Assembly: GCF_008727755.1 (NCBI RefSeq)
Contig: NZ_CP044231.1
Span: forward strand, 2,294,001-2,358,000
Source: Microbacterium caowuchunii
GTDB taxonomy: Bacteria; Actinomycetota; Actinomycetes; Actinomycetales; Microbacteriaceae
DNA length: 64,000 nt
Reading direction: 5' to 3'
This document shows, in pieces, positions 55,267 to 62,693 of the stretch. The notes under the pieces were generated by a model that did not search any database, was not told the origin of the DNA, and was given only the letters and a program-made list of their open reading frames with translations. Numbering within the stretch: position 1 is the stretch's first letter; each line of letters starts with the position of its first letter. A program made the translations under genes and the position numbers.

Positions 55267-56223
55267 CTACGGGTTGCAGAGCGTTGCGATGAAGCCGGGA
55301 AGACCGATGTCAGGCTTGTTCGTCTCCAGGTTCCACGGGCTCTTCAGCGGACCGGCGACCATGTGGCAGCCGATCTGGTTCCGAGTCGTGGACGCGTTGA
55401 TCTTGTTCTTGTTCGCCTGCGTCACCTGAGCGTTCGCAAGCTCTGTCGCGGCGACGCCCTGCCAGGTCAGCGCGCAGGAGACGTTACCCGGGCATGCCCA
55501 CTGGGCGAAGGTGGTCGGGGTCATGGCGATGCGCGTGGCGCCGCTGTACCAGGACCACTCCTGGACCCACGTGCCGCCGAGCCACGGGTCGGCGACCACG
55601 GGGTACGCGTTGGCGCTCGTGTGCGCGACGTGCTGCACGAGAGCAGTGCCGTCCACCTCATAGCGGGTGTCGACTGCGGCGCCGTCGGCGTCGACCGCCC
55701 AGGGTGCGAGCACGGCGTACAGGACCTCACCGTCTTCGTCGCGGACGGCTACGCCACCGTCTTCGACGGCCGAGAGAGATGCCCCTGCGGGCAGGTTGAA
55801 CTCGTACCGGTACTCGGTGGGGCTGGCGGCTCCCTCGATCACGGAGATGAGCTGGATCGAACCGTCGTCCTTCGGGATCGGGACGGCGATCGAACCGTCC
55901 CCGCCGTCGTATCCGACCAGACCCTCGCCGACGTCCTCGCCATCCACCGACGCGCCGGGCAGCTGGACGGAGATCTCTTCCGCACCAGATCCCACGATGA
56001 TCGGCTCGCCGGAGTTGTCCGGGATGACGATCCCCGCGTCCTCCGGCGCGGAGACGTTGTTGAGCAAGGTCGGCGCCTCGTCCGTCAGTGCTGTGAGTTC
56101 CAGCGCATCCAGCACGGTCAGCTCGTCATCGGTCGAAGCGAAAGCCGCCCCGCCGATACCCGCTGCCAGAAGGCAGCCGACGGCAGCCGAGGCCGCGAAC
56201 GTGCGCAGTCGTTTTAACTTCAT
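55267..56223 (-). CDS. Secreted DUF2599-like protein (paralogue 2)
   Basis: A 318-residue protein with a signal peptide (LRTFAASAAVGCLLAAGIGGAAFA). It has the same middle motifs as paralogue 1 (YEFNLPAGASLSAVEDGG, APWAVDADG, LVQHVAHTSANAYPVVADPWLGGTW) and a C-terminal DUF2599-type end (NQIGCHMVAGPLKSPWNLETNKPDIG...CNP). GGGGGAATCACC precedes the ATG. It is convergent with the Fic gene and divergent from the PadR gene. The two paralogues within 3 kb suggest duplication or linked acquisition. Confidence 0.78.
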   Translation of the reverse strand: MKLKRLRTFAASAAVGCLLAAGIGGAAFASTDDELTVLDALELTALTDEAPTLLNNVSAPEDAGIVIPDNSGEPIIVGSGAEEISVQLPGASVDGEDVGEGLVGYDGGDGSIAVPIPKDDGSIQLISVIEGAASPTEYRYEFNLPAGASLSAVEDGGVAVRDEDGEVLYAVLAPWAVDADGAAVDTRYEVDGTALVQHVAHTSANAYPVVADPWLGGTWVQEWSWYSGATRIAMTPTTFAQWACPGNVSCALTWQGVAATELANAQVTQANKNKINASTTRNQIGCHMVAGPLKSPWNLETNKPDIGLPGFIATLCNP

Positions 56224-56342
56224 GGTGATTCCCCCGGTATCTGGCGGTCGGATCTCGGCTCGCCGTGGTGGACGCCCCGTCGCCGGCGGATGCTGGCAGG
56301 TGACGTGGATGCGAAGGTAGCGGAGGAATACTCTTGTCCGCC

Positions 56343-56380
56343 ATATATTCCGACGACTCGGGATATATCGGTGCTACATT
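56343..56380 (+). promoter_or_regulatory. Operator palindrome and leaderless promoter of the PadR-membrane gene pair
   Basis: ATATATTCCGA (56343-56353), CGAC, TCGGGATATAT (56358-56368): 10 of 11 positions pair. The -10 TACATT (56375-56380) is followed by GCCGTC and the ATG at 56387. Position just upstream of the -10 fits PadR autorepression. Confidence 0.75.
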
Positions 56381-56386
56381 GCCGTC

Positions 56387-56713
56387 ATGGCCGTCACCGA
56401 TTTGCAGTTCGCCGTGCTGAGCTCGCTCGCCTCAGGGCGTCAGCATGGGTACGCCCTCATGCAGGATGCCGAAGCGCAACTCGGGAAGCCTCTCGCCGTC
56501 GCGACGGCGTACGCGTGCTTCGACGCGCTGGTCAGCCGCGGGTGGATCATCCAGGACGGCGAGGAGGTAGTGAACGGTCGCACCCGGCGGTACTACTCCC
56601 TGTCACCTGTCGGTGGGCAGACTCTGGCGGCTCGTGCCGACGAGCTCGCCGCGCAAGCGCGGCTGGCCCACGAACGTCTGCGTGGTGCGAACGGGAAGGC
56701 GGCAACAGCGTGA
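56387..56713 (+). CDS. PadR-family transcriptional regulator (short)
   Basis: A 108-residue PadR winged-HTH protein: VTDLQFAVLSSLASGRQHGYALMQDAEAQLGKPLAVATAYACFDALVSRGWIIQ, then the wing with GRTRRYYSLSPVG and a short dimerisation helix. The stop overlaps the GTG of the following membrane-protein gene. Small PadR-membrane-protein pairs of this kind are common and often respond to envelope stress or antimicrobial compounds. Confidence 0.85.
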   Translation: MAVTDLQFAVLSSLASGRQHGYALMQDAEAQLGKPLAVATAYACFDALVSRGWIIQDGEEVVNGRTRRYYSLSPVGGQTLAARADELAAQARLAHERLRGANGKAATA

Positions 56714-57459
56714 GCGAACTTCGTCAAGACGTGGAGCGCATGCTGCGCTGGTACCCGTCTCGTTGGCGTCAGCAGCACGGTGAAGCGATCCTTGGCATCT
56801 ACCTCGACGCTGCGGACGTTCGCGGCGACGAAGCGCCGCTCAGCCGCGCAGACCGCAAAGCGCTTCGCGCCGGCGGCCTGTTCGAGCGCTCGAGGTACTC
56901 GCTCCCCATCGTGGCTGCGTTCCTCGGCACGGTGTCGATCGCGGCCGGTATGGCCATGACCACGCAGCGCGTGGAGATCTGGGGACCGCTGTTGTGGCTC
57001 CTGGTGGGCCCGGCTCTGCTCTGCCTCTCGATCTTCGGCCTTCGCGCAGCGGCACAGGGTGGATGGACCGCAGCGACGATCTCCGCCACGGTCACCTCGG
57101 CGGCCGCAGCGTTCGCACTCATGAGCACCTTCTGGGTCGGCATGCTGCGCGATGAAGTCGGCCTCGGAGTTCCTCCACTCTCCAGCCTTTGGGCGCTCGG
57201 CCTGCTCTACATGGCCTTCGTGGGACTGGTCCTCACGATCACGATGGCGCCGCTGTTCACTCGCTCGGGAGTCCGCCAGGACTGGGCCTTCACGATCGCG
57301 TTCATGTCCGGCTTCTTCGGGGCGATCCCGCTGACGCTTGGCCTGCTCAGTGGAGTCGCCGCCGTCCTCGTCGGCACGGGCCTCGTCTTCTACTCGATCC
57401 GCGTCGCCCGTCGTCACCGCCGCGGCGCGAAGAGCGTACCGACCGCCGAGATCGCGTAG
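56710..57459 (+). CDS. Membrane protein coupled to PadR regulator
   Basis: A 249-residue protein. A soluble N-terminal stretch (SELRQDVERMLRWYPSRWRQQHGEAILGIYLD) resembles the helical start of proteins paired with PadR regulators. About six membrane segments follow. GTG start overlaps the PadR stop (GTGA). No transport motif is seen. Its function is presumably linked to whatever signal the PadR protein senses. Confidence 0.75.
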   Translation: MSELRQDVERMLRWYPSRWRQQHGEAILGIYLDAADVRGDEAPLSRADRKALRAGGLFERSRYSLPIVAAFLGTVSIAAGMAMTTQRVEIWGPLLWLLVGPALLCLSIFGLRAAAQGGWTAATISATVTSAAAAFALMSTFWVGMLRDEVGLGVPPLSSLWALGLLYMAFVGLVLTITMAPLFTRSGVRQDWAFTIAFMSGFFGAIPLTLGLLSGVAAVLVGTGLVFYSIRVARRHRRGAKSVPTAEIA

Positions 57460-57532
57460 AGCGTCGCCTCCCCGTCGTCACGGCGCTGGCCGCCGGCGGT
57501 GTCGCGAGCGCGAACGCCGTGGTTGCCGCGCC

Positions 57533-57834
57533 GTGACCACGAGACGGTCACAGGATGGTCACTTGACGCCCACGGAGGGGCGTCGCGACCCCGTTTCGTC
57601 GTCGTCATGGGTCTATGGGCGCGCCGTGGCCGCGTGGTGACCACGCAGTGGGCACACAGTGACCAGTGGCTGGTCACACGTCGTGGGAACCCCCGATTCA
57701 GCCCCGCTCGAGGTCTTGAATCGCTCTTGTGGTCGGGAAGTGGTCACTCCCCGACCCTCAGGTGGCCACTCGCGGGCCACTCGCGGGTCACGTGTGGGCA
57801 CAGAGTGGCCGGCCAGTGGCCGGGAACTGGTCAC
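57533..57834. repeat. Array of GTGACC/GGTCAC words
   Basis: Nine copies in 302 bp at 57533, 57546, 57557, 57637, 57659, 57672, 57742, 57786 and 57829. Three read GTGACC on the plus strand and six read GGTCAC. Seven extend to GTGACCA. Variants GTGGCC/GGCCAC add about five more at 57626, 57762-57769, 57775, 57805 and 57816. Chance expectation is about 0.15 copies. Confidence 0.85.
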
Positions 57835-58284
57835 AGATTCCCGATGCTGCGCACCGGATCGGTGCTCACAGGGGCGAATGTGGACGGGACCGTGGAGCCT
57901 ATGGGGGCGTGCGAAGAGGCCCCTACGCTCCGCCGGGCAGGAGCTCCTCCAAACTTCCTCTTCGCGGTGCTCATCGTCGTCTGGAACGCACCTTCCCGGC
58001 GGAGCTGGGCAAACGGCGGAACTGCAACGGGGCCTCCACAGGAGGGATACGCCAGGCCTGACAGGCCGCTCCCCGCCCCCTCTGATGAGACTGCTCCGGG
58101 TGCTGATCTCTCCTCGAGCTCGCGGCCGACGGAGGGCGCACGGGTGAGATTCAGCGGAGCTTGATGGGGCCAAAGCCGTCCTCGGGGGCTACCGCCCCGT
58201 CGGCATGGACGCGCAATCTCAGCGTCGGACCAGTCCGCCCCTGAACTCCTACTTCGGCCGATGATGCAAGGGTGGCGGGCAACA

Positions 58285-58347
58285 GTTTCCAAGCCCGTCC
58301 CGGCTCTCTTTCGGCTGCGCCGGAGAGCTCTGGCCGACCTTGGAAAC
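58285..58347. repeat. Nested long palindrome
   Basis: The outer arms GTTTCCAAG (58285-58293) and CTTGGAAAC (58339-58347) are perfect. Inside them GCTCTC (58303-58308) pairs with GAGAGC (58323-58328), and a small CGGC-TGC-GCCG hairpin forms the tip. It is about 63 bp and could be a cruciform, a structured RNA or a recombination site. Confidence 0.7.
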
Positions 58348-58842
58348 CAATCGTGAACAGCGCCAGTCGTGACTGTGTGGGAGGCACCCACTTGCGGATC
58401 TGACAGCGCCACCGGGACGGTATCTGGACGGACTCGTGACGGGGTCCGCGACGAGCTCTGTGGCGTCCCTTCGCTACGTGCTCTGCGACGAATTCCGTGT
58501 CGGTCTCACATCCGCCGGCGGAGCCCTGCTGCTCTGCGTAGAGCAGTCTCCCGGCTCGATGTAAGAGCGATGTGGCAACCGGTCTGGCGACCGATTCTGT
58601 GCTGTCTGATGCGGGGATCCTGGCCACGGCACAGCCGTGTCCGATGTGGCGAGAGAAGAGCTCAGAAGCGTCGCTGCGCTCCTGTCGCGGTACTCATCGT
58701 GCACGCCGTCGCTACGCGCCGTCGCACCCGCTGAATGGTGTCAGAGCGCCATGAGGGAGGTCGCAGCGATGCTGCAACATGCGCTGCTTCGAGGGCTAAA
58801 GCAGCCGCGTTGCCCGCGGCCGCGTCGGGGTGGAACGAGGAA

Positions 58843-59023
58843 GGATACTCCTTCCTCGACGTCGCTTCGCAGGCTCAGCTCGAGGCATGGATACCTGGTG
58901 CCACTTCGTTCCAAACCAGGTATCCACGCCAACCCCGACTTTCCGGTGCAAAAGGATGGCCAAGTATCCTTACCCCGCTTCGCGCCCTGCGGGTTCGGGC
59001 AAGGATACTTGATGGGAGTATCC
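58843..59023. repeat. Array of GGATAC/GTATCC words in inverted pairs
   Basis: Six copies in 181 bp at 58843, 58889, 58920, 58964, 59003 and 59018. They form inverted pairs: GGATACCTGG with CCAGGTATCC, and AAGTATCCTT with AAGGATACTT. Chance expectation is about 0.1 copies. Confidence 0.85.
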
Positions 59024-59204
59024 ATCCTTTTCCCCAGATGAAGCAGCAAATATGACCTCGATCCACCGCTGCAGCGTCGGATGCGAGGGAGAAAGAGAAA
59101 AAGAGCATAAGAGAGCGTGGCACCGGGCGGCGTTTTCTCCCTCGCTGCGCTCGTCGAAATCTTGCCCGGTGGTCGGCATAGCCGACACGCTTTCGGTCAC
59201 CTCT

Positions 59205-59316
59205 GAGACCGTCGCTGCGCTTGGTCTCTGAGCCTCCCTCACCCTCGTCGCTACGCTTCTCGGGCTCTCACTGCGGAGCTGTCGCTCCTTGCCCTTCGAC
59301 GCCCCACTGGGGCGTC
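59205..59316. repeat. Short hairpins
   Basis: GAGACC-N12-GGTCTC (59205-59228) has the loop GTCGCTGCGCTT. GACGCCCC-ACT-GGGGCGTC (59298-59316) has eight perfect pairs. GTCGGC-ATA-GCCGAC lies just upstream (59172-59186). The word TCGCTGCGCT recurs nearby at about 58670, 59141 and 59212. Confidence 0.65.
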
Positions 59317-59614
59317 TCCGGGTGCTCCCGTCGATGCGGTGCCACTGCTTCGCTGCGACGCCGACATCGTCGGTTGACCGCGTCCATTCGGAGCGCGGTG
59401 CAACAACGCGGCCGTCTGCCGCGGATGGTGCTGAGGAAGGGACAGATGGCACTCAGAGTTCCGACGCTGTCGCGTCGATCAGGTTCTGATTCGTGCCGAT
59501 GTGACAGGGGGTCGGCGATGCCGACCCGGGGGTCCGATTGATGTCCCTCACGGTTCCGTGAGTGGGTCCATCATCGACCCTGTTTCACCGATCCGGACCA
59601 GGAGGTGCGGCGCC

Positions 59615-60112
59615 ATGGGCAAGAGCAAGAGCAGAGGCTTCCGTGAGATGCGGAAGCCGCGGCCGGAGCTTCCTGACGTGCCCGATCTCGGGACCTTGTC
59701 CATGCCCAGGAAGAGCAATCGAGCTGCGGCGAAGTACGTGGCAATGGTGGGGTCCTTATGGGGCCGACGCCGTGCCGATCGGAAGGCGCGCAAGCTCGCG
59801 CTGCGGCGCCAGGATGCCCAGGCGGCCAACCCGCGCAGGCATCATCTCGACAAGGCCGTGCGCGAGCAGATGCTCACCGCCATGCCCGGCTGGGTCTTCG
59901 ACCACAAGACCAAGATGTTCGTCCCGATGGATGATGCTCCCGAAAGGCTCGAGGAGCTGCTCGATGCAGTGACGGATCTGCAGTCGCAGACCATCGTCCT
60001 GCGCGTCGCCGGCCTGTCGCCGGCGGAGGCCGCGCGCGTGCGCGGCTACCTCCAGACCGGTTCCAGCCTCATCGCTGTGAACAGTCGGCCGCGAGCATCG
60101 ATCTCCGCGTAG
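59615..60112 (+). CDS. Basic protein of unknown function
   Basis: A 165-residue protein. Its N-terminus is strongly basic (MGKSKSRGFREMRKPRPELP; RKSNRAAAKYVAMVGSLWGRRRADRKARKLALRRQDAQ), followed by a more regular C-terminal half (AMPGWVFDHKTKMFVPMDDAPERLEELLDAVTDLQSQTIVLRVAGLSPAEAARVRGYLQTGSS). It suggests nucleic-acid binding. AGGAGGTG lies about 10 nt before the ATG. A palindrome CTCACGG-TT-CCGTGAG lies 53 bp upstream. No family is recognised. Confidence 0.65.
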   Translation: MGKSKSRGFREMRKPRPELPDVPDLGTLSMPRKSNRAAAKYVAMVGSLWGRRRADRKARKLALRRQDAQAANPRRHHLDKAVREQMLTAMPGWVFDHKTKMFVPMDDAPERLEELLDAVTDLQSQTIVLRVAGLSPAEAARVRGYLQTGSSLIAVNSRPRASISA

Positions 60113-60125
60113 GACTGCGACATTC

Positions 60126-60144
60126 GCGCGAAATCATTTCGCGC
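60126..60144 (+). terminator. Short palindrome after the basic-protein gene
   Basis: GCGCGAAA-TCA-TTTCGCGC, 13 nt after the stop at 60112. It could act as a terminator, although no T-tract follows. Confidence 0.4.
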
Positions 60145-60170
60145 TCACTTCTCGGAATGATTCCCTTCGA

Positions 60171-60327
60171 CTTCTCGGGCGACCAGTGCCCGTACGAACG
60201 CCACGAAAGCCATTTCCTGCTCGGTGCAGTCGATCTACTTGTCGGCCCGGCCCATAGTCGGCGCGAACGCCAATGCCCTCGCGGCCGGGCCGACACCCTC
60301 TCCGCTTCAATACTTCTCGGGCGACCA
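60171..60327. repeat. 15-bp direct repeat enclosing a 12-bp-arm palindrome
   Basis: CTTCTCGGGCGACCA occurs at 60171-60185 and 60313-60327. Between them GTCGGCCCGGCC (60241-60252) pairs perfectly with GGCCGGGCCGAC (60283-60294). No gene is visible in 60113-60406. Confidence 0.7.
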
Positions 60328-60433
60328 TTCTTACTACGCATAGCCATACTGCATCCGTCGCCCGAGAACCCACTTCGGCTGCACCCAATGTCCGGACGGA
60401 CGCCACTGAACCGTCCCCGGTTTTCTGCCGCTC

Positions 60434-61381
60434 CTATGCGGGCGCCATCACCGGGTGGGATGGCGTTTCGAGGTCAGCGTAGTAGACCGCTTCGTACTCG
60501 TCGGGCGGGACGTTTCCGAGGGTGGAGTGCAGGCGCCTAGCGTTGTACCAGTCGACCCAGCCAGCGGTGGCCCATTCGACGTCGTCGATCGTCTTGAGCG
60601 GCCCAGATCGGAAGGGAGATCCCTCGCGGATCGCTTCGTTCTTGAACAGCCCGATGGTCGATTCGGCCAGCGCGTTGTCGTATGCGTCGCCGATTGATCC
60701 GATGGACGCGGCGATGCCTTCGAGTGTGAGAGTCTCGGCGAACGACACGCTCGTGAATTGCGAGCCCGCGTCGCTGTGATGGATCAACCCGTCAACGGCC
60801 GGGTGGCCGGCGCGATCGCGCCGCCACAACCCCATCCGCAGCGCGGTGGTCACCAGCGGGGTCGTCTTCACGGTCGCGGCATGCCAGCCCACGATCGCTC
60901 GGGAGAAGCAGTCGATCACGAACGACACATAAGCGAAGCCTGCCCACGTCCTGACATAGGTGAAGTCCGCGACCCAGCGGCGGTTCGGCGCCTGGGCGGT
61001 GAAGTCCCGATCGAGTAGATCCGGGGCGCGATCGGCATGACGGTCCGGGACTGTCGTTCGTACCCGCCGTCCTCGGACCAGACCATTCAGCCCGAGATCG
61101 CGCATCAGCCGATCGATCTGTCGTTTCGAGACCACCAGTCCGCCCCGCCTCAGGTGAGCGGTCATCTTCCGCCGCCCATACAACCCCTCCGGCGTTCCCA
61201 CCGTGGCTAGGAGCGCGTCGATGACCACCGCGTCCGCCCGCACCCGCGCACTGGGCTCGGCCCGCTTCCAGGCCCGATAGGTCCGCGCGGCGACCTGCAC
61301 GCCCTGCTCCCGCAGGTCCTGACAGACCGACTCGACCGCGCGGTGTTTGATTCGTTGCTCGTCGATGAACGCGACGATCAA
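60434..61381 (-). CDS. IS3-family transposase OrfB, right copy, intact
   Basis: A 315-residue DDE transposase with an N-terminal HTH_21 segment (IDEQRIKHRAVESVCQDLREQG...SARVRADAVVIDALL; PEGLYGRRKMTAHLRRGGLVVSKRQIDRLMRDLGLNGL) and an rve integrase core. Catalytic residues are D in WVADFTYVR, D in IHHSDAGSQFTS and E in NALAESTIGLFKNE. It is produced with OrfA as a frameshift fusion in this family. This copy can presumably also mobilise the left copy in trans. Confidence 0.95.
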   Translation of the reverse strand: MIVAFIDEQRIKHRAVESVCQDLREQGVQVAARTYRAWKRAEPSARVRADAVVIDALLATVGTPEGLYGRRKMTAHLRRGGLVVSKRQIDRLMRDLGLNGLVRGRRVRTTVPDRHADRAPDLLDRDFTAQAPNRRWVADFTYVRTWAGFAYVSFVIDCFSRAIVGWHAATVKTTPLVTTALRMGLWRRDRAGHPAVDGLIHHSDAGSQFTSVSFAETLTLEGIAASIGSIGDAYDNALAESTIGLFKNEAIREGSPFRSGPLKTIDDVEWATAGWVDWYNARRLHSTLGNVPPDEYEAVYYADLETPSHPVMAPA

Positions 61382-61731
61382 CGCCGTCGGGGGTCGAGTT
61401 CCCCGGCGAAGAAAACCGCCGCGTCCCGCAAGATCGCGTTCGCCTCTCGCAGCTCCCGCACCTCGCGTCGCAACGCTTTGAGCTCCTCATTCTCGATCGA
61501 GCTGACCCCCGCACGATCGCCCTGATCGACCTGCGCCTGCCGCACCCACCGGCGCAACGACTCAGAACCGAACCCCAGCCGCTTCGACACCGTCTCGCCC
61601 GCGGCCGTCAGGTTTGGGTACTCATCGAGGTGATCAAGAACGAGCCGCACCGCCCGCTGCTTCGTCTCCTCCGGAATCCTCTTCGGCATACTCAACATCT
61701 TCCTTCCAGACTCGAAAGGAAACGGCATCAA
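61378..61731 (-). CDS. IS3-family transposase OrfA, right copy
   Basis: A 117-residue HTH protein identical to the left copy except Gly for Cys (AAGETV). It overlaps OrfB by 4 nt. The reading frame opens only 15 bp inside the element; translation may start at MPKRIPEE, 14 codons in. Confidence 0.92.
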   Translation of the reverse strand: MMPFPFESGRKMLSMPKRIPEETKQRAVRLVLDHLDEYPNLTAAGETVSKRLGFGSESLRRWVRQAQVDQGDRAGVSSIENEELKALRREVRELREANAILRDAAVFFAGELDPRRR

Positions 61732-61747
61732 ACCGGGGACGGTTCAC

Positions 61748-61912
61748 ACCGCATCCCCCGGCGGGAAAACCACCACCACCACCGACACCCGGGTCAAAGT
61801 CACCGGGCTCAGCAACGGCACCGCCTACACCTTCACCGTCACCGCCACCAACACCGCCGGCACCTCCCCCGCCTCCACCCCGACCGCGAAGACCACCCCG
61901 AAAACAGGCTGA
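61748..61912 (+). pseudogene. 3' remnant of a fibronectin-III domain of the interrupted secreted protein
   Basis: A 54-codon fragment directly abutting the right IS copy. It is the C-terminal half of an FN3 domain: TASPGGKTTTTDTRVKVTGL, SNGTAYTFTVTATNTAGTSP, then a TKTTP-rich tail and TGA. It has no start of its own. It lies in the same orientation as the secreted N-terminal fragment at 44721, and both fit one Ig/FN3 protein split by the IS-bounded block. Confidence 0.75.
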
Positions 61913-61949
61913 CCCCGCGACTGAGCGCGATGCCGCCGCTGATCGAGGC

Positions 61950-62693
61950 TCAGCCCGGGGTGTAGTCCGCGTTGTACTGGTCGAGCACCTCATTGATCGG
62001 TGCATCCATCTTGAGCGTGCCCTTGTCGAGGTAGAGCCCGCGCGTGCAGAACCGACGCAGATCCCGCTCGTTGTGGCTGACGAAGAAGAGCGTCCGCCCC
62101 TCGGCGAGAAGCTCGTCGATACGGCGGTAGCACTTCTCGCGGAAGGCCTTGTCACCGACGGCGAGCACCTCGTCGACGAGCAGGATGGGCTCCTCCAGCT
62201 GCGACACCACCGAGAACGCCAGCCGGACCTTCATGCCACTGGACAGACGCTTGTACGGCGTGTCGACGGAGTCGTGCAACTCGGCGAAGTCGATGATGCC
62301 GTCGAATCGGCGCGCGACCTCGGCACGGGACATCCCGTGCAGGCCCGCGATGAGGCGCACATTCTCGCGCACGGTGAGGTCCCCGACGAATCCGCCGGTG
62401 ATCTCGATCAGCGGCGCCACTCCCCCGTGCACGCGCACGTCACCTTCGTCGGCGAGCAGGACACCGGCGACGAGCTTGAGCAGGGTGGACTTTCCCTGCC
62501 CGTTGCGCCCGATCACGCCGATCGACTCGCCGGGGCGCACCTCGAACGACACGTGGCGCAGCGCCCAGAACTCACCTGGGCGGGAACGTCGCGAGGAGCC
62601 CCCGAACAGATCTTTGATGTTGCGGCGACCACGTCGGTTCCGCCGGAACCGGACGCCGAGGTCGCGCACCTCGATTGCGAGCTCGGCAGCCAT
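61950..62693 (-). CDS. wzt: Polysaccharide ABC exporter ATP-binding protein, Wzt/TagH-like
   Basis: A 247-residue ATPase: Walker A GRNGQGKST (62-70), signature RLSSGMKVRLAFSV and Walker B EPILLVDEVLAVGD. The H-loop is FVSHNERDLRRF. The GDLTVRENV and YKRLSSGM motifs are those of polysaccharide/teichoic-acid exporters. It lacks the C-terminal glycan-recognition domain of some Wzt proteins. The start overlaps the permease stop by one base. It is convergent with the FN3 remnant. Confidence 0.93.
   Translation of the reverse strand: MAAELAIEVRDLGVRFRRNRRGRRNIKDLFGGSSRRSRPGEFWALRHVSFEVRPGESIGVIGRNGQGKSTLLKLVAGVLLADEGDVRVHGGVAPLIEITGGFVGDLTVRENVRLIAGLHGMSRAEVARRFDGIIDFAELHDSVDTPYKRLSSGMKVRLAFSVVSQLEEPILLVDEVLAVGDKAFREKCYRRIDELLAEGRTLFFVSHNERDLRRFCTRGLYLDKGTLKMDAPINEVLDQYNADYTPG

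Larger units (their letters stand above)
57460..59614. other. 2.1-kb stretch without a convincing gene, rich in repeats and hairpins
   Basis: All reading frames here look non-natural, with no Shine-Dalgarno-supported starts, no recognisable domain and Arg/Ser/Pro-rich translations. It contains the GTGACC array (57533-57834), a nested palindrome (58285-58347), the GGATAC array (58843-59023), several hairpins, and a CTCACGG-TT-CCGTGAG palindrome at 59547-59562 just upstream of the next gene. Confidence 0.7.
60407..61746 (-). mobile_element. IS3-family insertion sequence, right copy (1340 bp)
   Basis: Same 17-bp inverted repeats TGAACCGTCCCCGGTTT at both ends, in opposite orientation to the left copy. 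Both open reading frames are intact. It is flanked by CAC on each side (60404-60406 and 61747-61749), a 3-bp target duplication typical of IS3 elements. Confidence 0.95.

Noticed and set aside
57499..58412. Overlapping open frames on both strands in the GTGACC array region
   Set aside because: None has a supported start or recognisable domain; the repeated words explain the frames better.
57533..59023. CRISPR array
   Set aside because: The repeated words are 6-10 bp, in mixed orientation and at irregular spacing; there are no 25-40 bp repeats with unique spacers and no cas genes.
45129..61746. Simple composite transposon with matching outer target duplications
   Set aside because: The outer flanks (GCC and CAC) differ, and CAC pairs across the right copy alone, so a single composite insertion is not shown.
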